Below are positions 33,422 to 42,498 of a stretch of 64,000 nt of DNA, piece after piece. This stretch comes from Oceanobacillus kimchii X50. GTDB lineage: Bacteria; Bacillota; Bacilli; Bacillales; Amphibacillaceae. The position numbers and the translations under genes were made by a program. The notes below the pieces were generated by a model. The model was not told the DNA's origin. It ran no database searches and saw only the letters and a program-made list of their open reading frames with translations. Each line of letters opens with the position of its first letter. The stretch's first letter is position 1. Location: positions 3,062,592 through 3,126,591 of the forward strand of contig NZ_CM001792.1 of the NCBI RefSeq assembly GCF_000340475.1, given 5' to 3'.

Positions 33422-34735
33422 ATGAGTTTATTTGAGAAGATTCAAAATAAAACTGAAAAGATTGCGGTAATCGGTTTAGGCTATGTAGGTTTACCACTTG
33501 CTGTAGAACTTGCAAAAAAATATGATGTTATTGGTTTTGATTTAAACAAAGAAAAACTAGCGCAATATTTAAGTGGTATTGACGTGACTTCTGAGGTAGG
33601 TAATGAGGCTCTTAAACAAACAACACTAGAATTTACTAATGACGAAACTCGATTAAAAGAATGTAAATTCCACATCGTAGCTGTCCCAACACCTATAAAT
33701 ACGGATAAAACTCCAAATCTCAAGCCAGTGATTGGGGCTAGTGAATCAGTAGGAAGAAATATATCAAGCGGATCGATTGTTGTGTATGAATCTACTGTAT
33801 ATCCAGGTACAACAGAAGAAATTTGCATTCCAATTTTAGAAGAAAAATCAGGTTTAACGTTTGGAAAAGACTTTAAAGTAGGGTATTCACCTGAGAGAAT
33901 TAATCCTGGTGACAAAGTGAATACATTAGTGAATATAACAAAAATAGTTTCTGGTTCTGATGAAGATGCGTTAAAAGAGATATCATCATTATACGGATCC
34001 ATCATTGAAGCGGGTGTGTTTGAAGCCGAATCAATTAAAGTAGCAGAAGCTGCAAAAGTGATAGAAAACTCTCAACGTGATATTAATATCGCTTTTATGA
34101 ATGAATTATCCATGGTTTTCAATAAAATGGATATTGATACGAAAGCAGTATTAGAAGCAGCAGGAACTAAGTGGAATTTCCTGAATTTTACACCTGGATT
34201 AGTTGGTGGTCATTGTATAGGAGTGGATCCTTATTACTTCACATATAAAGCCGAACAATTAGGCTATCATTCCCAAATAATTCTATCTGGCAGAAAAATT
34301 AATGATGATATGGGTAAATATATTGCAGGTAACATTATCAAAAAAATGATTAAATCTAAAATCGAGATTGATGGTGCAAGAGTAGCTATTTTAGGTCTAA
34401 CATTTAAAGAAAATGTTGGAGATGTAAGAAATACGAAAGTGAATGATATTGTAACCGAATTAGAGGAATATGGTGTAGATGTAATTGTTCATGACCCAGT
34501 TGCCCAAGGTCAGGAAGTAAAAAAAGTATTTGGAATTGAATTAGCTGAAAAAGAAGATCTACGTGACCTCGATGCTGTTGTATTAGCTGTACCGCATCAA
34601 CAATATAAGGAACTAAATGTAAATAAAATCAATACGATGTATAGACAAGATAATAAAAAAGTATTTATTGATATTAAAGGGTCACTTGATAAAAACGATT
34701 TTTATCAAGCTGGTTATAGTTATTGGAGTTTATAG
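33422..34735 (+). CDS. UDP-N-acetylhexosamine (or related) 6-dehydrogenase, WbpA/TviB family
   Basis: 437 residues, NAD-dependent nucleotide-sugar dehydrogenase of the group that oxidises UDP-HexNAc (WbpA, TviB/VipA, CapL). Motifs: AVIGLGYVGLPLAVEL, VAVPTPI, YESTVYPGTTEE, YSPERINPGD, KVIENSQRDINIAFMNE, and GGHCIGVDPYY with catalytic Cys265. The SPERINPGD and GGHCIGVDPYY forms separate it from the UDP-glucose type next door. It probably yields UDP-GalNAc- or ManNAc-uronate; which one is open. It diverges from galU-ugd, so two uronic-acid precursors are encoded side by side. Ribosome site AGGTAG is moderate. Confidence 0.9.
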   Translation: MSLFEKIQNKTEKIAVIGLGYVGLPLAVELAKKYDVIGFDLNKEKLAQYLSGIDVTSEVGNEALKQTTLEFTNDETRLKECKFHIVAVPTPINTDKTPNLKPVIGASESVGRNISSGSIVVYESTVYPGTTEEICIPILEEKSGLTFGKDFKVGYSPERINPGDKVNTLVNITKIVSGSDEDALKEISSLYGSIIEAGVFEAESIKVAEAAKVIENSQRDINIAFMNELSMVFNKMDIDTKAVLEAAGTKWNFLNFTPGLVGGHCIGVDPYYFTYKAEQLGYHSQIILSGRKINDDMGKYIAGNIIKKMIKSKIEIDGARVAILGLTFKENVGDVRNTKVNDIVTELEEYGVDVIVHDPVAQGQEVKKVFGIELAEKEDLRDLDAVVLAVPHQQYKELNVNKINTMYRQDNKKVFIDIKGSLDKNDFYQAGYSYWSL

Positions 34736-34742
34736 ATAGCAT

Positions 34743-34783
34743 AAAAAAGTCCTCAATCAAACATTTGATTGAGGACTTTTTTT
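34743..34783. terminator. Strong perfect hairpin terminator, bidirectional
   Basis: Perfect stem AAAAAAGTCCTCAATCAAA / TTTGATTGAGGACTTTTTT with a three-base loop and T runs in both directions. It serves the dehydrogenase gene and probably also the convergent subtilase gene. Confidence 0.9.
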
Positions 34784-34788
34784 AATAC

Positions 34789-34826
34789 AACAAGAGCACC
34801 CACAATATATCGCAGATGCTCTTGTT
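34789..34826 (-). terminator. Hairpin after the subtilase gene
   Basis: Arms AACAAGAGCA / TGCTCTTGTT nine bases after the stop codon. No T run follows directly on the minus strand, so it may act together with the stronger hairpin beyond it. Confidence 0.45.
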
Positions 34827-34834
34827 TATTTTAC

Positions 34835-37800
34835 TTATCCGAATAAGCTCCAGATAATACTGATTATATTTTTAATACCACCGATGATTTTGCCAATCCA
34901 GCCGTTTCCTTTACCATCATCGTTATCTCCGCCACCATCACCTTTTCCTGGTTTCTTTTCAATAACGATTTCTTCTACAGTTTCATTGCCTGCTAGATCC
35001 ACAACTTTGAATTCAAAGACATTTTCGCCTTCTTCTAAATCGAGATCTACTTCAATTTTTTCATTGAATTTCTTCTTTCCGTACGGTTCGGATAGTTCAT
35101 TCATATACACATGATTTCCATTAACAAATAGATCGATTTGATCAAAGTTATCTTTCACATGTGCTTTAACTGTAACCGTATCTTTTTTCGTTTTTTCAGG
35201 AGCTTTTACGCTTATTTGTGCAGCTTCAGAATCTACGAAATAACGGCGTGCAATTTCTGTATCATTACCTGCATTATCGACTGCTGTAATTTTACTTGTA
35301 TAGTATCCATCTTTATCTTTTTTAATTACTTTAGAGAAGTAATAACGATCTTCTTCTTCGTTATATTCTAATTCAACTTCTTCTCCATCAATAGTTACTT
35401 GAGCAACACCAGATTCATCTGTTACATAGCCGGTGAATTCGACATCACGAGATCCTTCTACACCTAGAAACTCTGGTGTTTGAAGACGAAGATCAGGTAC
35501 CGTTGTATCTGGCACGATTTCCTCTGGCTCCTCTTCTGCTGTATTACCAGCATAGTCTGTCGCAACAATTGTTACGGTTTGCTCTTCCCCCAGTTCTTCA
35601 CTTAATGTATGTTCTGTTTCTCCATTTACATATGGAGATTCTAATACGGACTCACCGTCAACAAGAACATCCCATGAAGCTACTCCGCTTAGTTCATCCG
35701 ATACATCTACCGTAATAACATTGTCTTTTGGATTTATTGTAGCCGCTAATTCAGGCTCTGTTAAATCTAGAATTACTGGTAAATCTAGTGTTTGACGTTC
35801 TGCATCTTCGTAGTCTATTGCTGCATCAACAGATAGATAGTATTGCCCTTCTTCTGCTAGTTTTCCATTCACCTTACCATCCCATGCTCTTGCAGATGAT
35901 AAAGAATAGTATGGTGCTCTTCCACCATCGTAGTAATTTTTACGAAGTTCTCTTTCCATTCGGATAGTACGAACTACTTTTCCATCTTCATCACGAACGG
36001 TAAATTTGGCATCTTTCGAGTTTCTTAGAAATGATAATACCATTAACGCATTATCTTTTGTGCCATCACCATTTGGAGAAAAAGCAATCTTCTCTGGATC
36101 AATTTCTCCCGTTGCTAGGTCTTCACCTAGGAATCCATAACTTCCTCCACCAAGATCTGTTAGTACTCCAGTCATTTCATAGAAAGTATCATCTTCCCAT
36201 ACTGGCGTATCAAAAATTGGAGCTTGGTCCCATTCCCCTTTAAAGCCCACATATGGTACTGATAACTCTGGATTAGTATCTGTTGGGTCTGTTAACGTGA
36301 CAAACCCTTCTAACCAATATCCATTTGTATAGATTTCATTTAAATCTGCGTCCACTGAGCTTAAATCGATTGTTACTGTAAATGTTTCTTCTTCATTTGC
36401 AGGAATTTCAATTGTACCCGTTGCTTCCCCATTAATAGTCGCTAGTTCCCCTAAATCGGTAGCAGGGAAAAGATTAGGTGCATTGACTAGTACTCCTCCA
36501 CCATCAACTGGAGTATCTGTTTGTACATTTGCATCTACGTCATAGCTTACTGCTTCATCTGTTACGTTTTCTGCAGTTAATTCAAAACTAATTTCATTTT
36601 CTGTAATTTCTTTTAAAGCTACTTTGGCTTCATCTGTTTCTGATTCCGTTACGATTACTGGAGTAGAAAGTGCTGCGTGAAGTTGCATCATACCAGCACC
36701 TTGACGACGTGGAGATACATACTCCCCTTCAAATTCTACTTTTTCAGATGTATTCATCATAATATTTTTTGCTTGGTGGACGCGATCTGCATTTTCATAG
36801 CCAAACTCTTCATCCACACGTTGTAATACTAATGCTCCTCCACCCGCAACATGAGGCGCAGCCATGGAAGTACCACTCATTAATCCGTATTCATTATCAT
36901 TTAATGTGGAAAGAATTTGTCCACCTGGTGCCGTAATTTCTGGTTTGAAATCAAGGTTAGGTGTTAATCCCCAAGACGTAAAGTCACTCATTTTGCCTGC
37001 ACTTGGGTTTTCCATTTGTGTAGTTTCACCATTAAATGTAATCGATACTTCTTGTTCATCTTGCAATGCTTGAGCTAAACGATCTCCATCTGATTTCAAC
37101 ATAAATAGTTGAGGAATTGTAATCGCAGGTTCTGTCGCCATATTTACAATTCCATCGGTGTTATTGTAAATAATTACACCAACTGCACCTGCTTGTTGAG
37201 CATTTATTGCTTTTTCGGTAAATGCATTTTCTCCACGCTGGATAAGCGCATATTTACCTTCGACATCAACACCTTCAAAATCCTCTGGAAGTCCCAACCC
37301 AGCATCGACTAAGTCAAATGTCTTCTCATCTACATCATTTGGATGGACATTACCTGCTGATAAGAAACCAGACATACCAGGTTCTCCATCAATCTCGTAA
37401 TCTAGTCCATCTACTTCCATATACGTATTTTCAAAGGATGCTACTTGCAGAGATTCATAGGATACACCTGGGGATCCACTTACACCATAATCAGGATTCG
37501 ACGTGTATGGATGGAAGTATCCGTCCGCGAATAGCGCAGAGTTTCCAGCTGAAATCGACATCAATATACCATTATCCACAGCACGAGCAACCGCGATTTG
37601 TTCCGGTGAGTCAGCATTTACAAATCCAGCTGGTGATCCGAGACTCATATTTAATGCATCTGCACCTAATTTAATTGCATCATCAATTGCTTTAATGTAA
37701 ATATCTCCATAGGTCGATTGCATTTCTGGATCGTTACCAAATACTTTAAGTGCAAGTAATTGCGCTTCTGGAGCAATTCCTTTTATTCCTCCATTTTCTT

Positions 37801-38599
37801 CATCACCATTCGCACCAACAGTTCCACCTACGTGCATTCCATGATAGTTCGCTCCTGCATGGTTTTCACGAATTTCATCATTTTCATCCATATAGTTGTA
37901 ACCATAAGGAACTTTTTCCGTATAGAATTGTCCTGGCAAATCTTCTTCATTAATTTGTTGGTTAACAAATTCTTCTGATAGTGCAGCTTCGTTACCTTCG
38001 CTTAGAATCATATCTTGATGGGTAGGGTCAATGCCTGTATCAATAATCCCAACTACAAACCCTTCCCCTTTATAACCATAGTCGCGCCATGCCTGCTGCG
38101 CTTCTACTAACTCTTTACTATATTTCATATCTGGTTCTACTTCTGGACGCTCATACTCATTGACGATATGTACTGTTTTTACGCCTTTGAGTTCTTCAAT
38201 TTGTTCAATGTCCTTTTGTTTTACTTCCACACTAAAGCCGTTGACTACTGTAGTAAATTCTTGTAAAACTTTAGCGTCTAGTTTTTTCGCTTCCATTTCT
38301 TTTTTTACTTCTTGTTGTTGTGCCTTCACATTCTTTTCTAATTGTTGCTTCTCTGTTTCTTCGAGTGTTTTGTACGTCATTCCACGTTTTGTGGCGATTT
38401 CAATAGGAGCCTCTTTCTCCATTTCCACAACCACACGTACTTCTTGTTCCGGATCTTCTGTGCCTGTCAGTTCATCCGAAAGATTTCCTTTTGTTAAATT
38501 TTGTCCTGACAGCGATTGAATTGCCGCTGCGCTCGACATAGCAAAATTGGAAAAAATAAGTAGAAATGCTAAAAATAATATCCCGACTTTTTTCCGCAT
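34835..38599 (-). CDS. Secreted multidomain subtilisin-like serine protease (Vpr/lactocepin type)
   Basis: 1254 residues. A signal peptide (MRKKVGILFLAFLLIF, cut near SAAA) is followed by an inhibitor I9-type propeptide (about 50-150). The S8 domain has the triad Asp187 (GIIDTGID), His253 (YHGMHV) and Ser578 (SGTSMAAPH), with oxyanion Asn353. A PA domain is inserted at about 400-525. After residue 640 come Fn3/Ig-like and FlgD-like modules (SPNGDGTKDN) to about 1210. The end is a Gly/Asp/Lys-rich linker and a 20-residue hydrophobic tail (WIGKIIGGIKNI...). No LPXTG is present. It is longer than B. subtilis Vpr (about 806). Ribosome site AGGGGGAG. It probably digests external protein or matures surface proteins. 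Confidence 0.92.
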   Translation of the reverse strand: MRKKVGILFLAFLLIFSNFAMSSAAAIQSLSGQNLTKGNLSDELTGTEDPEQEVRVVVEMEKEAPIEIATKRGMTYKTLEETEKQQLEKNVKAQQQEVKKEMEAKKLDAKVLQEFTTVVNGFSVEVKQKDIEQIEELKGVKTVHIVNEYERPEVEPDMKYSKELVEAQQAWRDYGYKGEGFVVGIIDTGIDPTHQDMILSEGNEAALSEEFVNQQINEEDLPGQFYTEKVPYGYNYMDENDEIRENHAGANYHGMHVGGTVGANGDEENGGIKGIAPEAQLLALKVFGNDPEMQSTYGDIYIKAIDDAIKLGADALNMSLGSPAGFVNADSPEQIAVARAVDNGILMSISAGNSALFADGYFHPYTSNPDYGVSGSPGVSYESLQVASFENTYMEVDGLDYEIDGEPGMSGFLSAGNVHPNDVDEKTFDLVDAGLGLPEDFEGVDVEGKYALIQRGENAFTEKAINAQQAGAVGVIIYNNTDGIVNMATEPAITIPQLFMLKSDGDRLAQALQDEQEVSITFNGETTQMENPSAGKMSDFTSWGLTPNLDFKPEITAPGGQILSTLNDNEYGLMSGTSMAAPHVAGGGALVLQRVDEEFGYENADRVHQAKNIMMNTSEKVEFEGEYVSPRRQGAGMMQLHAALSTPVIVTESETDEAKVALKEITENEISFELTAENVTDEAVSYDVDANVQTDTPVDGGGVLVNAPNLFPATDLGELATINGEATGTIEIPANEEETFTVTIDLSSVDADLNEIYTNGYWLEGFVTLTDPTDTNPELSVPYVGFKGEWDQAPIFDTPVWEDDTFYEMTGVLTDLGGGSYGFLGEDLATGEIDPEKIAFSPNGDGTKDNALMVLSFLRNSKDAKFTVRDEDGKVVRTIRMERELRKNYYDGGRAPYYSLSSARAWDGKVNGKLAEEGQYYLSVDAAIDYEDAERQTLDLPVILDLTEPELAATINPKDNVITVDVSDELSGVASWDVLVDGESVLESPYVNGETEHTLSEELGEEQTVTIVATDYAGNTAEEEPEEIVPDTTVPDLRLQTPEFLGVEGSRDVEFTGYVTDESGVAQVTIDGEEVELEYNEEEDRYYFSKVIKKDKDGYYTSKITAVDNAGNDTEIARRYFVDSEAAQISVKAPEKTKKDTVTVKAHVKDNFDQIDLFVNGNHVYMNELSEPYGKKKFNEKIEVDLDLEEGENVFEFKVVDLAGNETVEEIVIEKKPGKGDGGGDNDDGKGNGWIGKIIGGIKNIISIIWSLFG

Positions 38600-38777
38600 G
38601 CTTCTCCCCCTCTACCAAAAATGTAGTATATCTGAGACATTTGCCTCTATTTCACGAAATTTCAGAGACTTAATATTCAGATATATTAATCATATATCAA
38701 TTATTTTATAGGTAACAGGGGACAAAGTCATGGTACTTTTTGTTGAAATTTTCAGACGATAGAATTACTATAAGGGA

Positions 38778-38812
38778 AAAATAGACTAGCTATTTATATC
38801 AATAGCTAGTCT
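38778..38812 (-). terminator. Terminator of the amino-acid permease gene
   Basis: Stem AGACTAGCTATT / AATAGCTAGTCT with a six-base loop. On the minus strand it is followed by ATTTTTC. Confidence 0.8.
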
Positions 38813-38819
38813 AATCCTA

Positions 38820-40274
38820 TTAATCTTTCTTCACTTTAATTTCTTTAGATCCTAAAATAAGATAATTCATCTCTTCTTTGTCGAGATTTTTATAATCTTT
38901 GTATTTCATGATGTAGAAAAGGATTCCTAGCACAACCCATACGATTAATGCAATACGTGATTCTACACCAAGAAATGCGGGCGATCCAGGGATCAGCAAT
39001 AAACCGAGGAAGGCAATACTAGCAACCATCCCTAGTAAAGCAAATATTTTCTTACCCGGTGATACGACATGTTTGTTCGCATTAAATCCATTGTTTTTAT
39101 TCCACTTAAATAATGAAAATGCTGTGTAACAAGTGTAAAAATATGCGATTGTTACTCCAATCGATGACATATCTACCACCCAAGTTAATGCTTGTCTACC
39201 AAACCATGGTGCCACCATTGCGACAATGACAGTAAAAATAATGCTGATATATGGTGTTTCATGTTTACCAAGTTTCGAAAATGGTTTGGGGATGAACTTT
39301 GCACGTGACATCGCAAATAGTAAACGACTTGTAGAAATAATAAAACCATTCAGTCCTGTGAAGATTCCCATTAATAGTGCGACAACTAATATAACGACTC
39401 CTACTGTACCTAGTACATTTTGTATTGCTTCGGCAGTTCCCCAATTATGTCCAGCTGCAACTAATCCTTCCCAGGGTTGTGTCATAGCCGTTGTGAAAAT
39501 CATGAGACAATAAAGTATGGTTGCAAATAAAATTGCTAAAATAATTAATCGAAATGCTTTTTTTGAAGAAAAATTAAATTCTTCGGCAGCTTGTGGAATA
39601 TTGTCAAAACCAACAAAAGCCCAAGGCGCAATCGCTACTATCGATAAAATCGCTGCTATAGCTGTTTTGTCTGATGGGAATAATGGTGCTATATTACTGA
39701 TACCAGCAGATGGATTAATTCCTACTAAAGTTGTTAATAGCAATACTCCCCCAACCATAATGATACAAAAAATAAATTGTGCGCTGCCTGTAAATCCTCC
39801 ACCTCGTATATTTAAATACCCAAAAATGATAAGTGCGATCGTTGCGATTATGATTTCCATACCATATACATCCCAATCAGCAATCTGATACATATAGAAA
39901 TTTTCTAATACCGATGGAAAGACGAACTTAAACATTAGTGCGAGTGCGGACGCGTTTAATGCAACAATACAAATGTAACCTAACGTAAGAAACCAACCAC
40001 TAATAAAGGCATGGGTTCTTCCTAAGCTAATAAATGCGTAAGCAAATTCACCGCCTGATACTGGAAAGCTTCGAATAAGAAATCCGTAACTGACTGCAAT
40101 CAGCATCATAAGTAGACCACCAATAGCAAATCCAATCATTGCCCCCAATGGCCCAGCAGTCCCCATCCAAGCAGCGGGTTGTACAAAAGCTCCCCAGCCA
40201 ATAGAGGAACCTAACGCAATTGCCCAAACCCAATGTGGCTTTAGCGTTTTCTTTAAGGTAGTACGTTTTTCCAT
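38820..40274 (-). CDS. APC-family amino-acid permease
   Basis: 484 residues with about twelve membrane helices. It opens with HWVWAIALGSSIGWGAFVQP, the APC helix 1 with its broken GSSIGWG substrate-binding stretch. FPVSGGEFAYAF, NIRGGGFTGSAQF, IAPWAFVGFDNIPQAAEEF and GLNGFIISTSRLLFAMSR follow. The AFVGFDNIPQAAEE segment is typical of this group of amino-acid transporters; the substrate cannot be named. Single-gene unit with its own terminator. The 253 bases upstream (40275-40527) show no recognisable regulatory element. Confidence 0.88.
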   Translation of the reverse strand: MEKRTTLKKTLKPHWVWAIALGSSIGWGAFVQPAAWMGTAGPLGAMIGFAIGGLLMMLIAVSYGFLIRSFPVSGGEFAYAFISLGRTHAFISGWFLTLGYICIVALNASALALMFKFVFPSVLENFYMYQIADWDVYGMEIIIATIALIIFGYLNIRGGGFTGSAQFIFCIIMVGGVLLLTTLVGINPSAGISNIAPLFPSDKTAIAAILSIVAIAPWAFVGFDNIPQAAEEFNFSSKKAFRLIILAILFATILYCLMIFTTAMTQPWEGLVAAGHNWGTAEAIQNVLGTVGVVILVVALLMGIFTGLNGFIISTSRLLFAMSRAKFIPKPFSKLGKHETPYISIIFTVIVAMVAPWFGRQALTWVVDMSSIGVTIAYFYTCYTAFSLFKWNKNNGFNANKHVVSPGKKIFALLGMVASIAFLGLLLIPGSPAFLGVESRIALIVWVVLGILFYIMKYKDYKNLDKEEMNYLILGSKEIKVKKD

Positions 40275-40527
40275 ATAAATGATACTCCTTCTATTTTGTC
40301 ATTTTATAATTTATGCTTTATTTACTTTTCCCATATAAGAGCATAAGTTACAAAAAATACAAAAAATACCTTACCATATAGGAAGAACGTTTACCATTAT
40401 TTAAATTTTGCTACTAATACTTATAGAACGTATGGAAAAGATAATTGAATGAGTTACCAGATCTCTCTTCACTCACTATTTTAGGCATTCATCCCTAACA
40501 ATAAATTAGAACAATATCTCTAGCTAG

Positions 40528-41619
40528 TTATTGTGAGCGTCTTCTAAACAACCCAATTATCTTTTGCTTCAATCTTCTTAACGCTGTTACTACTGGACGT
40601 TTTCCTCCTAGTACTAATCCTGCTAATTCTGCAAAGATGTGAAGTAATACGAGCAAAATCACAGTGCAAACTAGAGAAAGGATGGCACTTGCTTCTGAAA
40701 ATAAAATGCCAATGAAGCCAAATAATGTACTAAATATGTAAATAATAATAACTGTTTTCCGATGACTATATCCTGCATCAATCAATTGATAATGAATATG
40801 TCTACGGTCGGCAGCCATAATACTTTCTTTATTATAAAGTCTACGGATAATCGCAACTACTGTATCAAAAATCGGTACCGCCAAAATAACGATAGGAATA
40901 ATAAAGCTAAAGAATGTGATATTTTTAAATAAACCTAATATAGATATTACAGCCATAATATAACCGAGTAAATTTGAACCTGTGTCCCCCATATAAATTT
41001 TAGCAGGGTAAAAATTATGATAGAGAAAACCGATATTTGCACCTATAAACGTGACACAGAGATAAGCAACTATGACTTGCATATCAACTAATGCCATTGC
41101 AAATATACTTGTCATTGCAATAGTTGTAACACCTGTAGCCAGACCATCTAGGCCATCTATAAGGTTAATCGCGTTTGTAATTCCAATAATCCAAAAGAAT
41201 GTAAGAACCGGTCCTAAGTAACCTAACTCAATCATCCCTATAAATGGGATTGTTACTCTTTCAATAATTAATCCAGCGTAAATTAACAGGCCAGCTGCAA
41301 CAATTTGACCGGTTAATTTCATATATGGTTTAAGTGTATATTTATCATCCAATGCCCCTGTTAACAGAATGATTAATGAGCCAATTAGAATTTCATCCAT
41401 ATAAATATGATACGGTTGAAGATAAATCATTCCCACAAAAGCACCAATAAATATGGCTAATCCCCCTAGTCGTGGGGTTATTTCTTTATGTATTTTACGA
41501 CTACTTGGTGCATCCATCACACCAATTTTAATCGCAAATCTACGAACAGGGTACGTGACGAGTAGTGTCGCTATCAATGAAATAGTAAAAGCAATGAATA
41601 AATCTACATAGTTAAACAT
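40528..41619 (-). CDS. Undecaprenyl-phosphate GlcNAc-1-phosphate transferase (TagO/WecA family), paralogue 2
   Basis: 363 residues, about eleven membrane helices, a clear paralogue of the tagO gene at 4774-5853. Motifs: RKIHKEITPRLGGLAIF, LTGALDDKYTLKPYMKLTGQ, NAINLIDGLDGLATG, YMGDTGSNLLGY, and RRHIHYQL. The basic C-terminal tail (RRLKQKIIGLFRRRSQ) is longer than in paralogue 1. Keeping two initiating transferases suggests separate lipid-linked polymers, for example wall teichoic acid and the ligase-rich polymer (inference). Which copy is the housekeeping tagO cannot be told. It is not next to other wall genes. Confidence 0.92.
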   Translation of the reverse strand: MFNYVDLFIAFTISLIATLLVTYPVRRFAIKIGVMDAPSSRKIHKEITPRLGGLAIFIGAFVGMIYLQPYHIYMDEILIGSLIILLTGALDDKYTLKPYMKLTGQIVAAGLLIYAGLIIERVTIPFIGMIELGYLGPVLTFFWIIGITNAINLIDGLDGLATGVTTIAMTSIFAMALVDMQVIVAYLCVTFIGANIGFLYHNFYPAKIYMGDTGSNLLGYIMAVISILGLFKNITFFSFIIPIVILAVPIFDTVVAIIRRLYNKESIMAADRRHIHYQLIDAGYSHRKTVIIIYIFSTLFGFIGILFSEASAILSLVCTVILLVLLHIFAELAGLVLGGKRPVVTALRRLKQKIIGLFRRRSQ

Positions 41620-41823
41620 AATATTCTCCTATTTTTATCTTGATGTTGATCTAAGTTGTTAATTTCTACATTTTTCCTATATTTTGTCTATAATTGTCTT
41701 AAATTATATCGAACATACAATAGGTTTAGCAAACTTTTCTCCGAATATTTCATGCATCCTCTGGAGTAATATGCTAAGATTAAACGGAATTTCGAATTGT
41801 TTGAAAAGAAAGGAGGATTAACC

Positions 41824-42255
41824 ATGATACCTTATTTATTTGTAGTAGCTGCTGTTATCGCTGTAATAGGGATTATCAGTGCATACAAAAAAGCCCATAA
41901 TGCCATTTTAGAAGGAGAAGGTGATACCGCAAAGATACAAAGCAAATTCTTTTTACAAGTGGCTATTATCGAAGCTTTACCAATTATTCTTATTATTATT
42001 GGTTTTGTGCTTGCTGAGGGACAATCTTTTACCATGGAAGATATTTATATTCCATTAGCAATTGTTATTGGTCTTTTTATTTTTAATGCTTTTATTGTCT
42101 TTTCACAAATTTCTCAAGTAAAACATTTACGCCAATCAAAACAAATTGAGGAACACACCTTAAATGCTGCTAGGGGTATATCGTTCATTGCTATCGCTCT
42201 TGCCAATGCTGTCCCTATTATTAGCTTGGTTTTTATGATTATGATTACTAGCTAA
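41824..42255 (+). CDS. Four-helix membrane protein resembling a duplicated F0 c-subunit hairpin
   Basis: 143 residues, start ATG 41824 after AAAGGAGGA; an in-frame extension to 41797 is ignored. Four membrane helices are predicted at about 2-20, 45-63, 75-95 and 118-140, as two hairpins with polar loops. In the first hairpin QVAIIEALPIILIIIGFVL closely resembles the second helix of ATP synthase subunit c (ALVEALPII type), with Glu50 at the proton-binding position. In the second hairpin the equivalent stretch is IALANAVPIISLVFM, with Asn128 in place of Glu. The loops (GDTAKIQSK, QSKQIEEHT) also echo the c-subunit loop. No ATP synthase genes lie nearby. Function unknown. Confidence 0.8.
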   Translation: MIPYLFVVAAVIAVIGIISAYKKAHNAILEGEGDTAKIQSKFFLQVAIIEALPIILIIIGFVLAEGQSFTMEDIYIPLAIVIGLFIFNAFIVFSQISQVKHLRQSKQIEEHTLNAARGISFIAIALANAVPIISLVFMIMITS

Positions 42256-42291
42256 ACATTAGATGAACGAGTACATATACCCTTACGATTA

Positions 42292-42327
42292 AATTCCAGT
42301 GGGCTAGTCATAACGCCCACTGGAATT
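42292..42327 (+). terminator. GC-rich hairpin after the c-subunit-like gene
   Basis: Perfect arms AATTCCAGTGGGC / GCCCACTGGAATT with a ten-base loop. No T run follows, so termination is likely but not certain. Confidence 0.55.
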
Positions 42328-42498
42328 ACAACATCTACATTCCTCCCAGAAATAATCCACGTATCTAAACAATTTTCACTTTTTCTAAGAATAACCGGTA
42401 TTGCTTTTCATATAATCAAAGCTTGCATATAATAGGTATGATTATTAGGTTTTAGCAAATGACATACAATCTTTAGACATCGAAGTGAGTGATGATGA

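Noticed and set aside
35476..38519. Several open frames antisense to the subtilase gene
   Set aside because: They are His/Leu- or Ser-rich shadows of the real gene without ribosome sites or recognisable domains.
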